From the NCBI GenBank assembly GCA_019637315.1, contig JAHBVU010000002.1, positions 62,001-126,000 of the forward strand: a stretch of DNA of 64,000 nt, written 5' to 3'. Both the position numbers and the translations under genes were made by a program. This DNA is from Gemmatimonadales bacterium. Its GTDB lineage: Bacteria; Gemmatimonadota; Gemmatimonadetes; Gemmatimonadales; GWC2-71-9. Shown here in pieces: positions 34,863 to 46,495 of the stretch. The notes beneath the pieces were generated by a model. That model was given only the letters and a program-made list of their open reading frames with translations. It searched no databases and had not been told where the DNA came from. The first letter of the stretch is position 1, and every line of letters starts with the position of its first letter.

Positions 34863-34893
34863 CGCGGCCCCGCAGGGAAGAGCAGCGAGTGGG

Positions 34894-36021
34894 CTAAGCT
34901 GTGAGGAGCCGGAACGCGTGCTCGGCAAGCGCAAGTGCGCCCTGCGGCGTGGCCGCGATGCAGTTGAGGTGCCCCATCTTCCGGCCCGGCCGAGGAGTCT
35001 TCTTGCCGTAGAGATGGAGGGTCACGCCCGGTAGCGCCAGGGCGCGGTGCCAGGGCGGGGGGCCATCGGACCACAGGTCGCCGAGCAGGTTGATCATGGC
35101 AACTGGGGTCAGCAGGCGCGGATCGCCGAGCGGCAGGCCGGCCAGGCAGCGCACCTGTTGCTCGAATTGATCGGTTGCGCAAGCGTCCATCGTGTAATGG
35201 CCCGAGTTATGAGGTCGGGGTGCCAACTCGTTGACGAACAGCTGGCCTCCGTCCGCCACGAACAGCTCGACCCCCATCACCCCGACATACTCGAGTTCCG
35301 CGGCCACTCGGCCGGCCAGCTCGAGCGCCTGTGCCGTGAGTCCGGCATCGATCGCAGCCGGGACGACGGTCGTGTGCAGGATGCCGTTGCGGTGCACGTT
35401 CTCACCCACCGGGAATGACGCGACAGCGCCATCGGCACCACGCGCAAGCACCACCGAAACTTCCCGTTCGAGCGTGAGGCGTCGCTCGAGGACGCAGGGC
35501 ACTCGGCCAAAGCGCTCGAAGGCCCCAGTCGCGTCGTCGAGTGAATCGACGACTGCCTGTCCTTTGCCGTCATAGCCCATTCGGCTGGTTTTGAGCAGAG
35601 CCGGGGCGCCGAGCCGATCCCAGGCGCCGGGAAGGTCGGCAGCAACTTCGATCGACTCGAACGGCGCAGTGGCGATACCGTGGGCACGAAGGAACGACTT
35701 CTCGATCAACCGGTCCTGACAGATGGCGACAGCAGTTCCGGATGGTCGGCACTCGATCTGCTCTGCGAGCCAATCGAGTGTGCTGGCCGGAACGTTCTCG
35801 AACTCGGTCGTCACCGCCGCGACCGATCGTACCAGCGTCTCGAGGGCCTGGAGATCGTCGTACGGTGCGGTCAGGTGGCGGGTCGCGACAGCGCCGGCGG
35901 GGCTATCAGGGTCAGGCTCGAGGACGACGACCTCGTAGCCCATGGCCCGGGCCCGCAGTGTGAACATTCGTCCCAGCTGCCCTCCGCCCAGGAGGCCGAG
36001 GGTCCCGCCGGGCGGAATCAT
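34894..36021 (-). CDS. purK: 5-(carboxyamino)imidazole ribonucleotide synthase
   Basis: ATP-grasp enzyme of purine synthesis that forms N5-CAIR from AIR and bicarbonate, passing it to PurE. The 375 residues begin [20 protein letters not shown] and contain [17 protein letters not shown] (ATP-grasp loop), [27 protein letters not shown] and [18 protein letters not shown], all PurK-specific. It overlaps purE by 4 bp and is the last gene of the 14-gene minus-strand operon. Confidence 0.96.
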   Translation of the reverse strand: MIPPGGTLGLLGGGQLGRMFTLRARAMGYEVVVLEPDPDSPAGAVATRHLTAPYDDLQALETLVRSVAAVTTEFENVPASTLDWLAEQIECRPSGTAVAICQDRLIEKSFLRAHGIATAPFESIEVAADLPGAWDRLGAPALLKTSRMGYDGKGQAVVDSLDDATGAFERFGRVPCVLERRLTLEREVSVVLARGADGAVASFPVGENVHRNGILHTTVVPAAIDAGLTAQALELAGRVAAELEYVGVMGVELFVADGGQLFVNELAPRPHNSGHYTMDACATDQFEQQVRCLAGLPLGDPRLLTPVAMINLLGDLWSDGPPPWHRALALPGVTLHLYGKKTPRPGRKMGHLNCIAATPQGALALAEHAFRLLTA

Positions 36022-36509
36022 TCGGGCGGAAGCGTCGCGCCGAGGACGGCAGCGGTCTGATTGGCACGAAAGGCGTCGAGTCGCGCAGCCAGGGCCTGGT
36101 CATGGCGCGCCAGGATGGCCACAGCGTACAGGCCGGCGTTGTGGGCGCCAGCCTCTCCAATCGCAAAGGTCGCGACCGGCACGCCGGCGGGCATCTGGAC
36201 GATCGAGAGCAGGGAGTCGAGCCCCTTGAGATGGCGGCTCGGCACCGGAACACCCAGGACGGGTACGGTCGTCTTGGCGGCGAGCATTCCTGGCAGGTGC
36301 GCTGCGCCGCCGGCGCCTGCGATGATGCAGCCGAGTCCCCGGGCGGCCGCTGATTCGGCGTACTCGAACAACAAGTCGGGCGTCCGGTGCGCCGAGACGA
36401 CGCGGGTTTCGTGGGGCACGGCAAACTCGGTCAGCCGCGCCGCCGCGTGCCGCATCACCTCCCAGTCGGAGGTGGACCCCATCACGACGCCGACCAGGGG
36501 AGCTGTCAT
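36018..36509 (-). CDS. purE: N5-carboxyaminoimidazole ribonucleotide mutase
   Basis: Class I PurE (163 residues) that converts N5-CAIR to CAIR. Motifs are [14 protein letters not shown] (phosphate-binding GSxSD), SAHRTPD (catalytic His) and [18 protein letters not shown]. The start ATG 36509 gives the standard N-terminus; longer in-frame extensions run into ppdK. It is one base after ppdK and overlaps purK by 4 bp, giving the usual purEK pair. Confidence 0.97.
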   Translation of the reverse strand: MTAPLVGVVMGSTSDWEVMRHAAARLTEFAVPHETRVVSAHRTPDLLFEYAESAAARGLGCIIAGAGGAAHLPGMLAAKTTVPVLGVPVPSRHLKGLDSLLSIVQMPAGVPVATFAIGEAGAHNAGLYAVAILARHDQALAARLDAFRANQTAAVLGATLPPE

Positions 36510-36510
36510 C

Positions 36511-39174
36511 TCAGAGGGTGCCTCGGGTCCGGTCCATGGTGCCGCGCTCGGCCAGGGCCGCCTGCGCAGCTGCAAGCCGCGCAATCGGAACCCGATAGGG
36601 CGAGCAGGAAACGTAGTTCATTTTCTGCTTCTCACAGAAGGCCACCGCGTTCGGTTCGCCGCCGTGCTCGCCGCAGATGCCGACTTTGAGGTCCTGGCGG
36701 GTTTTGCGACCGAGCTCCACCGCCATGGACAGCAGGCGGCCGACGCCCACGGTATCGAGCTCCTGGAACGGGTCGAACTCGATGATGTTACGCTCGAGGT
36801 AGGCCGGCAGGAAATAGCCCGAGTCGTCGCGGGAAAGGCCCCAGGTCGTCTGGGTCAGGTCGTTGGTGCCGAACGAGAAGAACTGGGCTTCGCGGGCAAT
36901 CTCATCGGCGGTCAGCGCGGCGCGGGGCAGCTCGATCATGGTGCCCAGCAGGTAGGGTACCGTGATCTGCCGTTCTCGGAAGACCTCCTCCGCCACCTGG
37001 CGGACGATCAGGGCCTGCTTCCGGAACTCGACCACATGCGCCACCAGCGGAATCATCACCTCCGGCTGGACCCGGCCTTTCCGCTCCGCGACCGTGCAGG
37101 CCGCCTCGAAGATGGCGCGGGCCTGCATGGCCGTGATCTCGGGATACATGATACCAAGCCGACAGCCGCGCAGGCCCAGCATCGGATTGACTTCCCGCAA
37201 CGAGTCGATGATTCGCTGGATGTCCTTGACCGACTTGCCAAGCTGCTTGGCCAGGTCGGCCAGTTCGCTGGCGTCGTGCGGCAGGAACTCGTGGAGCGGC
37301 GGGTCGAGAAGTCGGATGGTGACCGGATAGCCCTCCATCGCCCGGAAGATGCCTTCGAAGTCCGCTCGCTGCATCGGCAGCAGCTTGGCCAACGCCTTCT
37401 TCCGGCCGACCTCGTCCTCGGCCAGGATCATCTCGCGCATGCTCGTCAGGCGGTCGCCTTCGAAGAACATGTGCTCCGTTCGGCAGAGCCCGATGCCTTC
37501 GGCGCCGAAATCTCGGCCCCGATGTGTGTCGGCCGGGGTGTCGGCATTGACTCGGACGCGCAGGTGGCGCATCCGATCCGCCCATGTCATCAGCCGGGTG
37601 AAGTGCCCATCGAGGACGGGCGTGACCAGTTGCGCCTGACCGGCATAAACCCGTCCGTTGCTGCCGTCGACGGAGATCCAGTCGCCTGCGGCAATCGAAC
37701 GCCCGTTGACGCGGAAGACCGCTTCCGGCACATCGACATCGATATCCTGAGCGCCTGCCACGCACGGGGTGCCCATGCCACGCGCCACCACGGCCGCGTG
37801 CGAGGTCATGCCGCCGCGCGCCGTCAGAATCGCCTTGGCGGCAACCATCCCGTGAAAGTCCTCAGGACTGGTTTCGCGGCGGACCAGGATGACGGGTCCC
37901 TTCTTGCTGAGCTCGGCTGCGACGTCTGCATCGAAAACGACGGTGCCGCTCGCTGCGCCGGGCGAGGCCGGTAAGCCGGTCGTGAGCAAGTCGAGATGGG
38001 CATTCGGATCGATGGTCGGGTGCAGCAGCTGATTCAGGTCGTTGGGGGGGATGCGGGCAACGGCTTCTTCTTCGCTGATCGAGCCCTCGTCGACCATTTC
38101 CACCGCAATCCGGACAGCCGCCTGGCCCGATCGCTGACCGCGCCGAGTCTGCAGCATGTAGAGCCGGCCGCGCTCGATGGTGAACTCGAGGTCCTGGACA
38201 TCGCGGAAGTGGCGCTCGAGGGTCCGCGCGACCCGTTCGAGTTCGCCATAGGCCTGCGGCATCTGCTCTTTGAGCTCAGCAATCGGTGCCGGGGTGCGGG
38301 CGCCCGAGACCACATCTTCACCCTGGGCGTTGAGCAAAAACTCGCCGTAGAGGGTGTGCTCACCAGTCGAGGGGTTCCGGGTAAAGGCCACCCCGGTGCC
38401 GGAGTCTTCGCCCATGTTGCCGAAGACCATCGCGACGATGTTGACGGCCGTTCCCATGCTGTCCGGAATGTCATGCAGCTTTCGGTAGTCGATGGCGCGG
38501 CGGGTATTCCAGCTCTCGAAGACTGCCTCGATGGCGCCCCAGAGCTGGTCGACCGGTTCCTCGGGAAACGGTTTGCCCGTCTCTTGTCGAATCAGTTCCT
38601 TGAACTCGACCACCGTGGCCCGCAGCTCCTCGATCGGCAGGTCGATGTCGCGGGCCACGCCGACGCGGTGCTTGTGGGCTTCCAGTCGCTCCTCGAAGAG
38701 CTTCTTCGGCAGGTCGAACACCACGGCGCCGAACATCTGGACGAACCGGCGATAGGAATCCCAGGCAAAGTGGGGGTTGCCGCTGAGCTGTTCGAGGCCC
38801 GCCACCGTCGTGTCGTTGAGCCCCAGGTTGAGGATGGTCTCCATCATCCCAGGCATCGAAAGGGCTGCCCCCGACCTGACCGAGACCAGGAGCGGGTTGT
38901 CCACACCTCCAAACTGCTTGCCGGTTGCCGCCTCCAACCGTTGCAGCCCTGCCTCAACCTGGGCACGGAGCCGCGGCGGAAACTGCCGCATGCCCAGGTA
39001 GGTGCCGCAGACCGTCGATGCAATGGTGAACCCCGGCGGCACCGGGATACCCAGATTGGTCATCTCGGCCAGGCCTGCGCCCTTCCCACCCAGCGTCTCC
39101 TTCATGGCGGCTGTGCCGTCTGCGCGGCCCTGCCCGAAGAAGTAGACCAGCGGTTGGGTCAGGTGGTCGGTCAT
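36511..39174 (-). CDS. ppdK: Pyruvate, phosphate dikinase
   Basis: Interconverts pyruvate + ATP + Pi and PEP + AMP + PPi. The 887-residue protein (usual about 875-900) has the nucleotide-binding domain ([25 protein letters not shown] near the N-terminus), the phosphohistidine domain ([19 protein letters not shown], about 455) and the TIM-barrel PEP domain ([17 protein letters not shown] about 830). ATG 39174 overlaps the purF stop by 4 bp. A long open frame further upstream is antisense-like to purF. Its presence inside a purine operon is unusual; AMP is a shared metabolite. Confidence 0.96.
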   Translation of the reverse strand: MTDHLTQPLVYFFGQGRADGTAAMKETLGGKGAGLAEMTNLGIPVPPGFTIASTVCGTYLGMRQFPPRLRAQVEAGLQRLEAATGKQFGGVDNPLLVSVRSGAALSMPGMMETILNLGLNDTTVAGLEQLSGNPHFAWDSYRRFVQMFGAVVFDLPKKLFEERLEAHKHRVGVARDIDLPIEELRATVVEFKELIRQETGKPFPEEPVDQLWGAIEAVFESWNTRRAIDYRKLHDIPDSMGTAVNIVAMVFGNMGEDSGTGVAFTRNPSTGEHTLYGEFLLNAQGEDVVSGARTPAPIAELKEQMPQAYGELERVARTLERHFRDVQDLEFTIERGRLYMLQTRRGQRSGQAAVRIAVEMVDEGSISEEEAVARIPPNDLNQLLHPTIDPNAHLDLLTTGLPASPGAASGTVVFDADVAAELSKKGPVILVRRETSPEDFHGMVAAKAILTARGGMTSHAAVVARGMGTPCVAGAQDIDVDVPEAVFRVNGRSIAAGDWISVDGSNGRVYAGQAQLVTPVLDGHFTRLMTWADRMRHLRVRVNADTPADTHRGRDFGAEGIGLCRTEHMFFEGDRLTSMREMILAEDEVGRKKALAKLLPMQRADFEGIFRAMEGYPVTIRLLDPPLHEFLPHDASELADLAKQLGKSVKDIQRIIDSLREVNPMLGLRGCRLGIMYPEITAMQARAIFEAACTVAERKGRVQPEVMIPLVAHVVEFRKQALIVRQVAEEVFRERQITVPYLLGTMIELPRAALTADEIAREAQFFSFGTNDLTQTTWGLSRDDSGYFLPAYLERNIIEFDPFQELDTVGVGRLLSMAVELGRKTRQDLKVGICGEHGGEPNAVAFCEKQKMNYVSCSPYRVPIARLAAAQAALAERGTMDRTRGTL

Positions 39175-40568
39175 GCCGTGCTCCCAGCGAGAGTTTGGGG
39201 TCGTCCGAGCTGGACCAGCTCGTCGGCCACATCCACGAGATAGTGGCCCGAAAAGCAGGCGTGGCAAAAGCTGTTCCGCGCCCCGCCGGCCTTGATCATT
39301 CCGTCCAAGGAGAGGTAGCCGAGGGAGTCGACGCCGAGGTAATCCCGAATCTCTGCCAGGGAATGGTTCGCTGCGATGAGCTCTGACCGGGTGGGGGTGT
39401 CGATGCCGTAGTGGCAGGGGCCCGTAATGGGGGGGGACCCCAGCCGCAGATGGACTTCCCGCGCGCCGGCCGCCCGGATCATCGCGACCAGGCCCTTGCT
39501 GGTGGTGCCGCGGACCAGGCTGTCGTCGACCACCACCACCGATCGGCCCTCGATGACGTGGCGCACCGGGTTGAACTTGATCTTGACCTTGGCCACCCGA
39601 AGCGCCTGGGTCGGATTGATGAACGTCCGGCCGATATAGTGGTTGCGGATCAAACCGTGCTCGAGCTTGAGCCCCGACTGGTCCGCATAGCCAAGCGCCA
39701 TCATGTTGGCGCTGTCCGGGACGCTGAATACGACATCGGCGCCGGGTGCCGGATGCTCGATTGCCAGCTGACGACCGAGGTCGCGGCGGACTCGGTCGAC
39801 CGACTCGCCAAAGACGGTGCTGTCGGGTCGGGAAAAGTAGACCAGCTCGAAGACGCACCGCTGCGCAATCGGTGCGCGGCCGATCGGCGCGAGATCCCGG
39901 ACCATGCCGGCGTCGATTTCGACGAAATCGCCGGGCGCAAGTTCTCGCTCGAGCGTCGCGCCGACCAAGTCGAGAGCACAGGTTTCGGACGCTGCGACGA
40001 CACCCTGGCCCAGCCGACCGAGCGCCAACGGTCGGAAGCCGTGTCGATCGACCGCGCAGTAGAGCGTGCGCCCGACCGCAATCACCAGGCTGAAGGCGCC
40101 CTCGACTCGGGACAGCGCCTCACGGATTCGGCCCTCGATCGTCGGTGCACGCGAGCGGGCGATGAGATGAACGATGACTTCGGAATCCGATGACGTCTGG
40201 AAGATGGCGCCCTGCGACACCAGCTCCTGCTTGATCGTCATCGCGTTGGTCAAATTGCCGTTGTGGGCCAGGGCGAGCGGGCCGCCCTGGATATCGGCCA
40301 GACACGGCTGCGCATTGGCCAGAACCGAAGAGCCGGCCGTGGAATAACGCGTGTGTCCAACCGCCACGGAGCCCTCGAGCGCCCGAAAGTCGCCCTCACG
40401 GAAGATGTCACCCACCAAGCCCATTCCCCGAACGGCGTGCGGCGTTCCGTCGTCGTCCACGGTGACGATCCCGGCGCTTTCCTGCCCCCGGTGCTGTAGC
40501 GCATAGAGGCCGAGATACGCGGCCCGAGACGCATCGGGCAGGTTGGAGACACCGATTACGCCGCACAT
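39171..40568 (-). CDS. purF: Amidophosphoribosyltransferase
   Basis: First committed step of purine synthesis (PRPP + Gln to phosphoribosylamine). The 465-residue protein starts MCGVIG, so Cys2 is the N-terminal nucleophile after Met removal with no propeptide. It has QHRGQESAGIV, HNGNLTN, the PRPP motif VVVDDSLVRGTTSKGLV and the C-terminal CHACFSGHY, a Cys pair like the iron-sulfur ligands of the Bacillus type. The start lies 3 bp after the purL stop; the end overlaps ppdK. Confidence 0.97.
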   Translation of the reverse strand: MCGVIGVSNLPDASRAAYLGLYALQHRGQESAGIVTVDDDGTPHAVRGMGLVGDIFREGDFRALEGSVAVGHTRYSTAGSSVLANAQPCLADIQGGPLALAHNGNLTNAMTIKQELVSQGAIFQTSSDSEVIVHLIARSRAPTIEGRIREALSRVEGAFSLVIAVGRTLYCAVDRHGFRPLALGRLGQGVVAASETCALDLVGATLERELAPGDFVEIDAGMVRDLAPIGRAPIAQRCVFELVYFSRPDSTVFGESVDRVRRDLGRQLAIEHPAPGADVVFSVPDSANMMALGYADQSGLKLEHGLIRNHYIGRTFINPTQALRVAKVKIKFNPVRHVIEGRSVVVVDDSLVRGTTSKGLVAMIRAAGAREVHLRLGSPPITGPCHYGIDTPTRSELIAANHSLAEIRDYLGVDSLGYLSLDGMIKAGGARNSFCHACFSGHYLVDVADELVQLGRPQTLAGSTA

Positions 40569-40571
40569 GGT

Positions 40572-42845
40572 TCAGACCGCCATTCGTCGGGGGATAGCAT
40601 CAAAGTAGGTTCGCCGCAGTTCGACCGTCTGCCAGGTGTGCAGCGCCGTCCCGACCGTCACGCGCAACTCGGCGTTGGGATCGGTAACCGTGCCGGCCAC
40701 GGCAAAGGGAACCCCATGCTCTGCTGCCAGGGCCCGAACGGCCTCGACCTGGTCCGGAGCAAACGACACCAGCGCGCGGGCGCCGTCCTCTCCGTAGAGG
40801 AAAGCCGCCGGCTCGATGCCGTCCGGTACGGCAAACTGAACCCCGGCGCCAAACGTGTGCCGGGCGTACGGATCACCGATGCAGGCTTCGGCCAGGGCAA
40901 CGGCCAACCCGCCGTCCGACAGGTCGTGGGCGGAGCGAAGCAACCGTTGCCGGGCTGCAGCAGCGAGGAATCGCTGCAACCTGTGCTCGGCATCCAAGTC
41001 GCAGGCCGGCGGCGGTCCGCCCAGGAAGTCACGGATGATCCACCAGTACATCGAACCACCGAGGTGCCCGGTGGTATGGCCCAGCAGAGCAATCAGGTCT
41101 CCGGGGGCCCGGAAGCAACTGGGTATCCGAGTCGTCACGTCCTCGAGCAAACCAACCATGCCCACGGTCGGCGTCGGATCGATCGCGCCGGTCGGATTCT
41201 CGTTATACAGCGAGACGTTACCGCCGGTGACGGGCGTGCTGAATGCCAGGCAAGCGTCGCCCATGCCGCGAACGGCCTCGCGGAACTGGAAGAAGACCTC
41301 GGGCTTGTCAGGATTGCCGAAGTTGAGGCAGTTGGTAATTCCGAGCGGGACGGCTCCCGTGCAGGCGACATTCCGAGCCGCCTCTGCGACTGTCATCTTG
41401 CCGCCTTCATACGGATCGAGGGCGACATACCGGTTGGGACAGTCAACCGACACGGCCAGCCCGAAGGTGGCGCCCTCGACCATCAGCACGCCGGCATCGC
41501 CTCCGGGGCCGAGGACGGTGTTGGCCTGAACCGTCGAATCGTACTGCTCGTAGACCCAGCGCTTGCTGGCAATGGTCGGATCGTCGAGCAGGCGGGGCAG
41601 GGCCTCGGTCAGATCGACGGCTGGCGGAGCGGTCGGCTGCGCGGCGCGCCGAGCGATAGCCTCGGCTGACTCGATTGCCTCGGGGTAATAGATCGGGACC
41701 CCGTTGACGAGCCGTTCGCCCGGAATCGCGGCGACCGTAATGCCGTCGTGCACTACCCGAAACAGGCCGTCATCCGTAACCCGGCCGATGGGCGTGCCGA
41801 ACAGTTCCCACTTGGCGCAGATGGCCTGCACTTCCGCGACGCGATGGGGTTCGACGACCAGCAGCATGCGCTCCTGCGACTCCGACAGCAGGATCTCGTA
41901 CGGCGTCATTCCTGCTTCGCGCAGGGGAACCTTGCTGGTGTCGAGCTCGACGCCGACGCCCCCGCGCGCCGCCATCTCTGCGGACGAACTCGTGAGTCCG
42001 GCGGCGCCCATATCCTGAATGGCGACGATGGTGCCGGAGGTGATCAGCTCGAGACTGGCCTCGAGCAGCAGTTTCTCGGTGAACGGATCGCCGACTTGGA
42101 CCTGCGGACGGCGCGCCTCGCTGGCCGCAGACAGATCTTCCGATGCAAAGCTGGCGCCGTGAATGCCGTCGCGTCCGGTGCGCGCGCCGACATTCATCAG
42201 GATATTGCCGACCCCATGCGCCTTGGCCCGAATAAGGTCCTTGGCACGCAGGATCCCGACACACATCGCATTGACCAGCGGGTTGCCGGAGTATCCCGGT
42301 GCGAAGGTCACCTCGCCGCCCAGGGTCGGGACGCCGACGCAGTTCCCGTAGTCGCCGACACCCTTGACGACGCCACTGAAGAGGTAGCGGTTACGCGGGT
42401 CGTCGAGCGGGCCGAATCGGAGGCTGTTGAGCACCGCGATCGGTCGGGCGCCCATCGTGAAGACATCGCGGAGGATGCCACCGACGCCGGTGGCGGCGCC
42501 CTGATACGGTTCGACCGCGGAGGGATGGTTGTGGGACTCGATCTTGAAGGCAACGGCCCAGCCGTCGGGCAGTCCCAGCACACCGGCGTTTTCCCCGGGG
42601 CCCTGCAGCACCTGCGGACCCTCGGTCGGAAAGGTCTTAAGGACCGGACGGGTATGCTTGTAGGAACAGTGCTCCGACCAGAGCGCGCTGAAGACGCCGA
42701 GCTCGGTCAGGGTCGGGGTACGCCCGAGAATATCGAGAATGACCTCATACTCCCGCTCCGTGAGCTTGTGCTCCCGGACGAGGGCATCGGTGACGACGGG
42801 TTCTCCGGCAAACGGGCTGGCAGCAACGGCTCGGACCATGGTCAC
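40572..42845 (-). CDS. purL: Phosphoribosylformylglycinamidine synthase subunit PurL (small type)
   Basis: Catalytic subunit of the multi-subunit FGAM synthase, working with PurQ and PurS, both encoded upstream in this operon. At 757 residues it is the small Bacillus/archaeal form rather than the 1300-residue E. coli one. Landmarks are [68 protein letters not shown] and [20 protein letters not shown] 42845 overlaps the zinc-ribbon gene stop (GTGA); ATG 42839 is an equally reasonable start. Confidence 0.97.
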   Translation of the reverse strand: MTMVRAVAASPFAGEPVVTDALVREHKLTEREYEVILDILGRTPTLTELGVFSALWSEHCSYKHTRPVLKTFPTEGPQVLQGPGENAGVLGLPDGWAVAFKIESHNHPSAVEPYQGAATGVGGILRDVFTMGARPIAVLNSLRFGPLDDPRNRYLFSGVVKGVGDYGNCVGVPTLGGEVTFAPGYSGNPLVNAMCVGILRAKDLIRAKAHGVGNILMNVGARTGRDGIHGASFASEDLSAASEARRPQVQVGDPFTEKLLLEASLELITSGTIVAIQDMGAAGLTSSSAEMAARGGVGVELDTSKVPLREAGMTPYEILLSESQERMLLVVEPHRVAEVQAICAKWELFGTPIGRVTDDGLFRVVHDGITVAAIPGERLVNGVPIYYPEAIESAEAIARRAAQPTAPPAVDLTEALPRLLDDPTIASKRWVYEQYDSTVQANTVLGPGGDAGVLMVEGATFGLAVSVDCPNRYVALDPYEGGKMTVAEAARNVACTGAVPLGITNCLNFGNPDKPEVFFQFREAVRGMGDACLAFSTPVTGGNVSLYNENPTGAIDPTPTVGMVGLLEDVTTRIPSCFRAPGDLIALLGHTTGHLGGSMYWWIIRDFLGGPPPACDLDAEHRLQRFLAAAARQRLLRSAHDLSDGGLAVALAEACIGDPYARHTFGAGVQFAVPDGIEPAAFLYGEDGARALVSFAPDQVEAVRALAAEHGVPFAVAGTVTDPNAELRVTVGTALHTWQTVELRRTYFDAIPRRMAV

Positions 42846-43153
42846 GCTTTCTTGCGATTCGCGAAGAGGCCACCGAAGAAGCGCCCGAAGTATCCGGGGT
42901 CATCCTGCTTGGCAAGCGTGTCGAGTTCGCCGTCATCGAGCCAGATCCCGTTGCAGTCGGGACAGCGGTCGATCTCGACACCACCGATGCTGTGGTGCTC
43001 GAGGTGGCCGCCATCCTTGGGGCAGCGCATGTAGTGCGTCTTCCGCTCCGCCAGGTCGGCTGCCTTCTGTTGAGCGATGCGCTGCGTTTCGAGCAGTTCG
43101 GCGTTCTGACGGGCGAAGTATTCGTCTTCGTTCTGGCTCGGCTTCTCGGTCAT
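42842..43153 (-). CDS. zf-TFIIB domain protein in the purine operon
   Basis: A 103-residue protein with a charged helical N-terminus (about 1-40) followed by a zf-TFIIB-type zinc ribbon. The sequence [30 protein letters not shown] has CxxD and CxxC half-sites (the first is Cys-Pro-Lys-Asp) and ends with [11 protein letters not shown]. The C-terminus is [17 protein letters not shown]. Such ribbons occur in many uncharacterised proteins. It lies between purQ (25-bp gap) and purL (4-bp overlap), so it is made with the FGAM synthase subunits. Its role is unknown. Confidence 0.82.
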   Translation of the reverse strand: MTEKPSQNEDEYFARQNAELLETQRIAQQKAADLAERKTHYMRCPKDGGHLEHHSIGGVEIDRCPDCNGIWLDDGELDTLAKQDDPGYFGRFFGGLFANRKKA

Positions 43154-43178
43154 CGGGAACCTCGCAAAATGGCGGTGG

Positions 43179-43885
<707 letters not shown>

Positions 43886-43889
<4 letters not shown>

Positions 43890-44137
43890 CGCGCGGTTAC
43901 CTCGATCTCGTACTCTTCGGTTACCGGGTTGGCCAGCAGCTTTTCACACATGGCGATCGCTGCGTTCCTGGCAGCGCCCTCGCTATCGGCCTGCAAATCG
44001 AAGGCGATGGCGCGTCCGACGTGCACGTTGTCCGCCTGGTCGAACTTGAGAGCGCGGAGTGCGGATTCAACGGCCTGCCCTTGCGGATCGAGCAGCCCCC
44101 GGCGCGGCATCACACGAACAAAGATTCGAAAGCTCAT
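43886..44137 (-). CDS. purS: Phosphoribosylformylglycinamidine synthase subunit PurS
   Basis: Small (83-residue) structural subunit that brings PurL and PurQ together. It shows the PurS pattern: [30 protein letters not shown], then VGRAIAFDL and [20 protein letters not shown] 44137 overlaps the pssA stop by 4 bp and has GGAGGA just upstream. The open frame continues far upstream, but only as a shadow of pssA. Confidence 0.95.
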
Positions 44138-44949
44138 CGTTCCTCCTCCGGAACGCGGTCGACAGGAGATTGATTGCCGGCGGCGGCCTCGAGCGCGGTC
44201 GGTTGCCCGCGTTCGAGCAGATTCAGGACCATATGACGGACGATGCCGCCCAGCATGTAGAAGATGCCCAGTAGAAACAGGAACGAGCCCGGCGCCAGGA
44301 TCGCTCCGGCAATGATCACCACGTGAACCAGGAGGCCTGCTATGCCGGACCAGGTTCGCAGGCCGATGCGTGGCCAGCGAGGATACTTGATGTTGCTCAC
44401 CATCAGCGCGGCGAGCAGCAGGATCAGCACCGTGACGCCGACGTGTTGCGCGTCGCGGTCGGCAAACGTAGTCTGAAACCAGGCAGTCTCGGTGAACAGA
44501 TAGAACGTCGCCAGCGTCATACCTGCGGCCGGCGAGGGAATGCCGGTGAACCATGCCGACGGCGCACCGTGCGACATCACGTTGTACCGTGCCAACCGGA
44601 GCGCCGTGGCGACGACGTAGAGATAGCAAACCACCCAGCCGAACTTGCCGGCCGTCGTGAACTCGAGAAAGTACATCAACAGCGCCGGCGCAACCCCAAA
44701 CGACACCACATCGACCAGCGAGTCCAGTTCGGCGCCGAACTTGGTGCCGGTGTTCGAAAGCCGCGCGATCCGTCCGTCGACCATGTCGAGGACGCCGGCA
44801 AACACGATGAAGAAGCCGGCCCAGCGGAAGTTGCCGTTGAAGGCCATCACGATGGCCCAGAATCCGAAAAACAGATTCGCCAGCGTGAAAAAGCTCGGCA
44901 CCACGACCACGACGCGCCGGATCCCGGTCCGGCGCCGCGGGTCCGTCAT
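44134..44949 (-). CDS. pssA: CDP-diacylglycerol-serine O-phosphatidyltransferase
   Basis: Membrane enzyme making phosphatidylserine from CDP-diacylglycerol and serine. The 271-residue protein has the CDP-alcohol phosphatidyltransferase motif in order: DG..AR........G...D...D ([18 protein letters not shown], then ELDSLVD). Multiple helices and a hydrophilic C-terminal tail are present. ATG 44949 overlaps the psd stop (ATGA), in keeping with the rest of the operon; ATG 44958 is also open. With psd it forms the phosphatidylethanolamine pathway, inserted between purC and purS. Confidence 0.94.
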   Translation of the reverse strand: MTDPRRRTGIRRVVVVVPSFFTLANLFFGFWAIVMAFNGNFRWAGFFIVFAGVLDMVDGRIARLSNTGTKFGAELDSLVDVVSFGVAPALLMYFLEFTTAGKFGWVVCYLYVVATALRLARYNVMSHGAPSAWFTGIPSPAAGMTLATFYLFTETAWFQTTFADRDAQHVGVTVLILLLAALMVSNIKYPRWPRIGLRTWSGIAGLLVHVVIIAGAILAPGSFLFLLGIFYMLGGIVRHMVLNLLERGQPTALEAAAGNQSPVDRVPEEER

Positions 44950-45575
44950 GTCGACCATGTGGCAATCACCGTCTCGCCCGCCTTGGTGATGTCGCCTGCC
45001 TTGACGCGGAGCGTGGCGTCAGGCGGGAGGAAGAGATCGACCCGCGACCCGAAGCGGATCAGGCCGAGTCGCTCACCTTGCATGGCGTGATGGCCCGCCT
45101 CGTGGTCGGTCACGATCCGGCGTGCCACGAGACCGGCAATCTGGCGGATCAGCAGTTTGCCCTGTCGGACCCGCAACCCGATGGTCGATTGCTCATTGGC
45201 GGTGCTGGCCTTTTCCACCGCCGCGTTGAGAAACGCTCCCTCGGTGTAACTGCGGAACTCGACCGAGCCAGTCGCGGGATAACGGTTGACGTGGACGTTG
45301 AACACGTTCATGAAGATGGCCACGCGGGTGGCCGGTCCGCCCAGGTAAATCGGCTCGTCGATCGAGATGATGCTGACGATTCTGCCGTCGGCAGGAGCCA
45401 GAATCAGGTCGTCTCCCCGAATCCGGTCGCGGACCGGGTCGCGGAAGAAGGCAATCACCCAGATGACGATCGGCAGCCAGATCAGCGCCGCTGCGTACCA
45501 CCCGGCGGCGGCAAGCAGGACCAGGATTGCGGCGGCAATCAGGATGAACGGCCAGCCCTCCCGCGCAACTCTCAT
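44946..45575 (-). CDS. psd: Phosphatidylserine decarboxylase, short (archaeal-type) form
   Basis: Pyruvoyl enzyme converting phosphatidylserine to phosphatidylethanolamine. The 209-residue protein has two N-terminal hydrophobic segments (about 8-42), [29 protein letters not shown] (catalytic His region) and the C-terminal self-cleavage site [11 protein letters not shown]. There, Gly-Ser is expected to split and Ser become pyruvoyl. It overlaps purC upstream and pssA downstream by 4 bp each. Confidence 0.94.
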   Translation of the reverse strand: MRVAREGWPFILIAAAILVLLAAAGWYAAALIWLPIVIWVIAFFRDPVRDRIRGDDLILAPADGRIVSIISIDEPIYLGGPATRVAIFMNVFNVHVNRYPATGSVEFRSYTEGAFLNAAVEKASTANEQSTIGLRVRQGKLLIRQIAGLVARRIVTDHEAGHHAMQGERLGLIRFGSRVDLFLPPDATLRVKAGDITKAGETVIATWST

Positions 45576-46495
45576 GAATGGTCCTCAGCGAGCGCAACAC
45601 CGGTCAGCAACTGGTAGGCCTCGAGATAGCGACGACTGGTCGCGTCAACGACCTCGGGCGGCAGCGGGGGAGGTGGCGCCTCCATGTTCCAGCGTCCGGC
45701 GCGCTGAAGGTCCTGCAGGTAGTCGCGCAGCGGCTGTTTGTCGAAGCTCGGCTGCGAGCGACCGGGAGCATACCGGTCCTGGGGCCAGAAGCGCGACGAA
45801 TCCGGTGTGAGCACTTCATCAATCAGGCGAAGGGTCCCGTCCGGGCTCAGGCCGAACTCGAACTTGGTGTCGGCGATGATGATGCCACGAGTAGCCGCAT
45901 GGTCACGACCAGCGCGATAGGTGGCCTGGCTTCGGGCCTCGAGCTGCGCGGTAAACTCGGTGCCGAGCGACTGTGCCACGTCCTCAGGAGTGACGTTGAT
46001 ATCGTGCCCTGAGGCAGCTTTGGTTGCCGGCGAAAACACCGGTGAAGGGAAAGGGTCGCTTTCGCGAAGCCCCGGTGGCAGGGGCACGCCGGCCAGTGTA
46101 CCGGTTGCTGCGTACTCCTTCCAGGCGGAGCCGGAGAGGTAGCCGCGAATGACGCATTCGAACAACACCGGCTGAGTGCGTCGGACCAGCATGGCCCGGC
46201 CGAACAACTGGCCTCGCTCGCCGGCCAGCGCGGGAATCTCCCGGACGATCTCATCAGCATCGGCCGTCAGAAAGTGGGTCGGGCCGAGCGGCGCCAGCTT
46301 CTCGAACCAGAAGGCCGAAAGCTGCGTCAGGACGGCGCCCTTCTGCGGAATGGTCTCGTGCATGACGATGTCGAACGCGCTGATCCGGTCGCTGGCCACC
46401 ATCAGCAGACGGTCCGCATCGACTTCGTACACCTCGCGAACCTTGCCGCGACGAAGCAGGGGCAAGGGCAGCGAGCTGGCTGCCAGTGCGGTCAT
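45572..46495 (-). CDS. purC: Phosphoribosylaminoimidazole-succinocarboxamide (SAICAR) synthase
   Basis: ATP-dependent addition of aspartate to CAIR. The 307-residue protein is of the longer PurC type. It has RRGKVREVYEVDADRLLMVASDRISAFD near the N-terminus, IPQKGAVLTQLSAFWFEKL, ECVIRGYLSGSAWKEY, DTKFEFGL and LIDEVLTPDSSRFWP. ATG 46495 overlaps the purB stop. Open frame upstream of it is shadow of purB. Next in the pathway, PurB, is encoded just upstream. Confidence 0.97.
   Translation of the reverse strand: MTALAASSLPLPLLRRGKVREVYEVDADRLLMVASDRISAFDIVMHETIPQKGAVLTQLSAFWFEKLAPLGPTHFLTADADEIVREIPALAGERGQLFGRAMLVRRTQPVLFECVIRGYLSGSAWKEYAATGTLAGVPLPPGLRESDPFPSPVFSPATKAASGHDINVTPEDVAQSLGTEFTAQLEARSQATYRAGRDHAATRGIIIADTKFEFGLSPDGTLRLIDEVLTPDSSRFWPQDRYAPGRSQPSFDKQPLRDYLQDLQRAGRWNMEAPPPPLPPEVVDATSRRYLEAYQLLTGVALAEDHS

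Noticed and set aside
32143-34900. Attachment-site duplication of the tmRNA 3' end marking a genomic island
   Set aside because: No second copy of the T-arm/acceptor sequence was found by reading to purK, and no integrase gene is present.
36061-37974. 637-codon plus-strand open frame opposite purE and ppdK
   Set aside because: It is antisense to two genes with intact catalytic motifs, has no recognisable domain and no plausible start signal.
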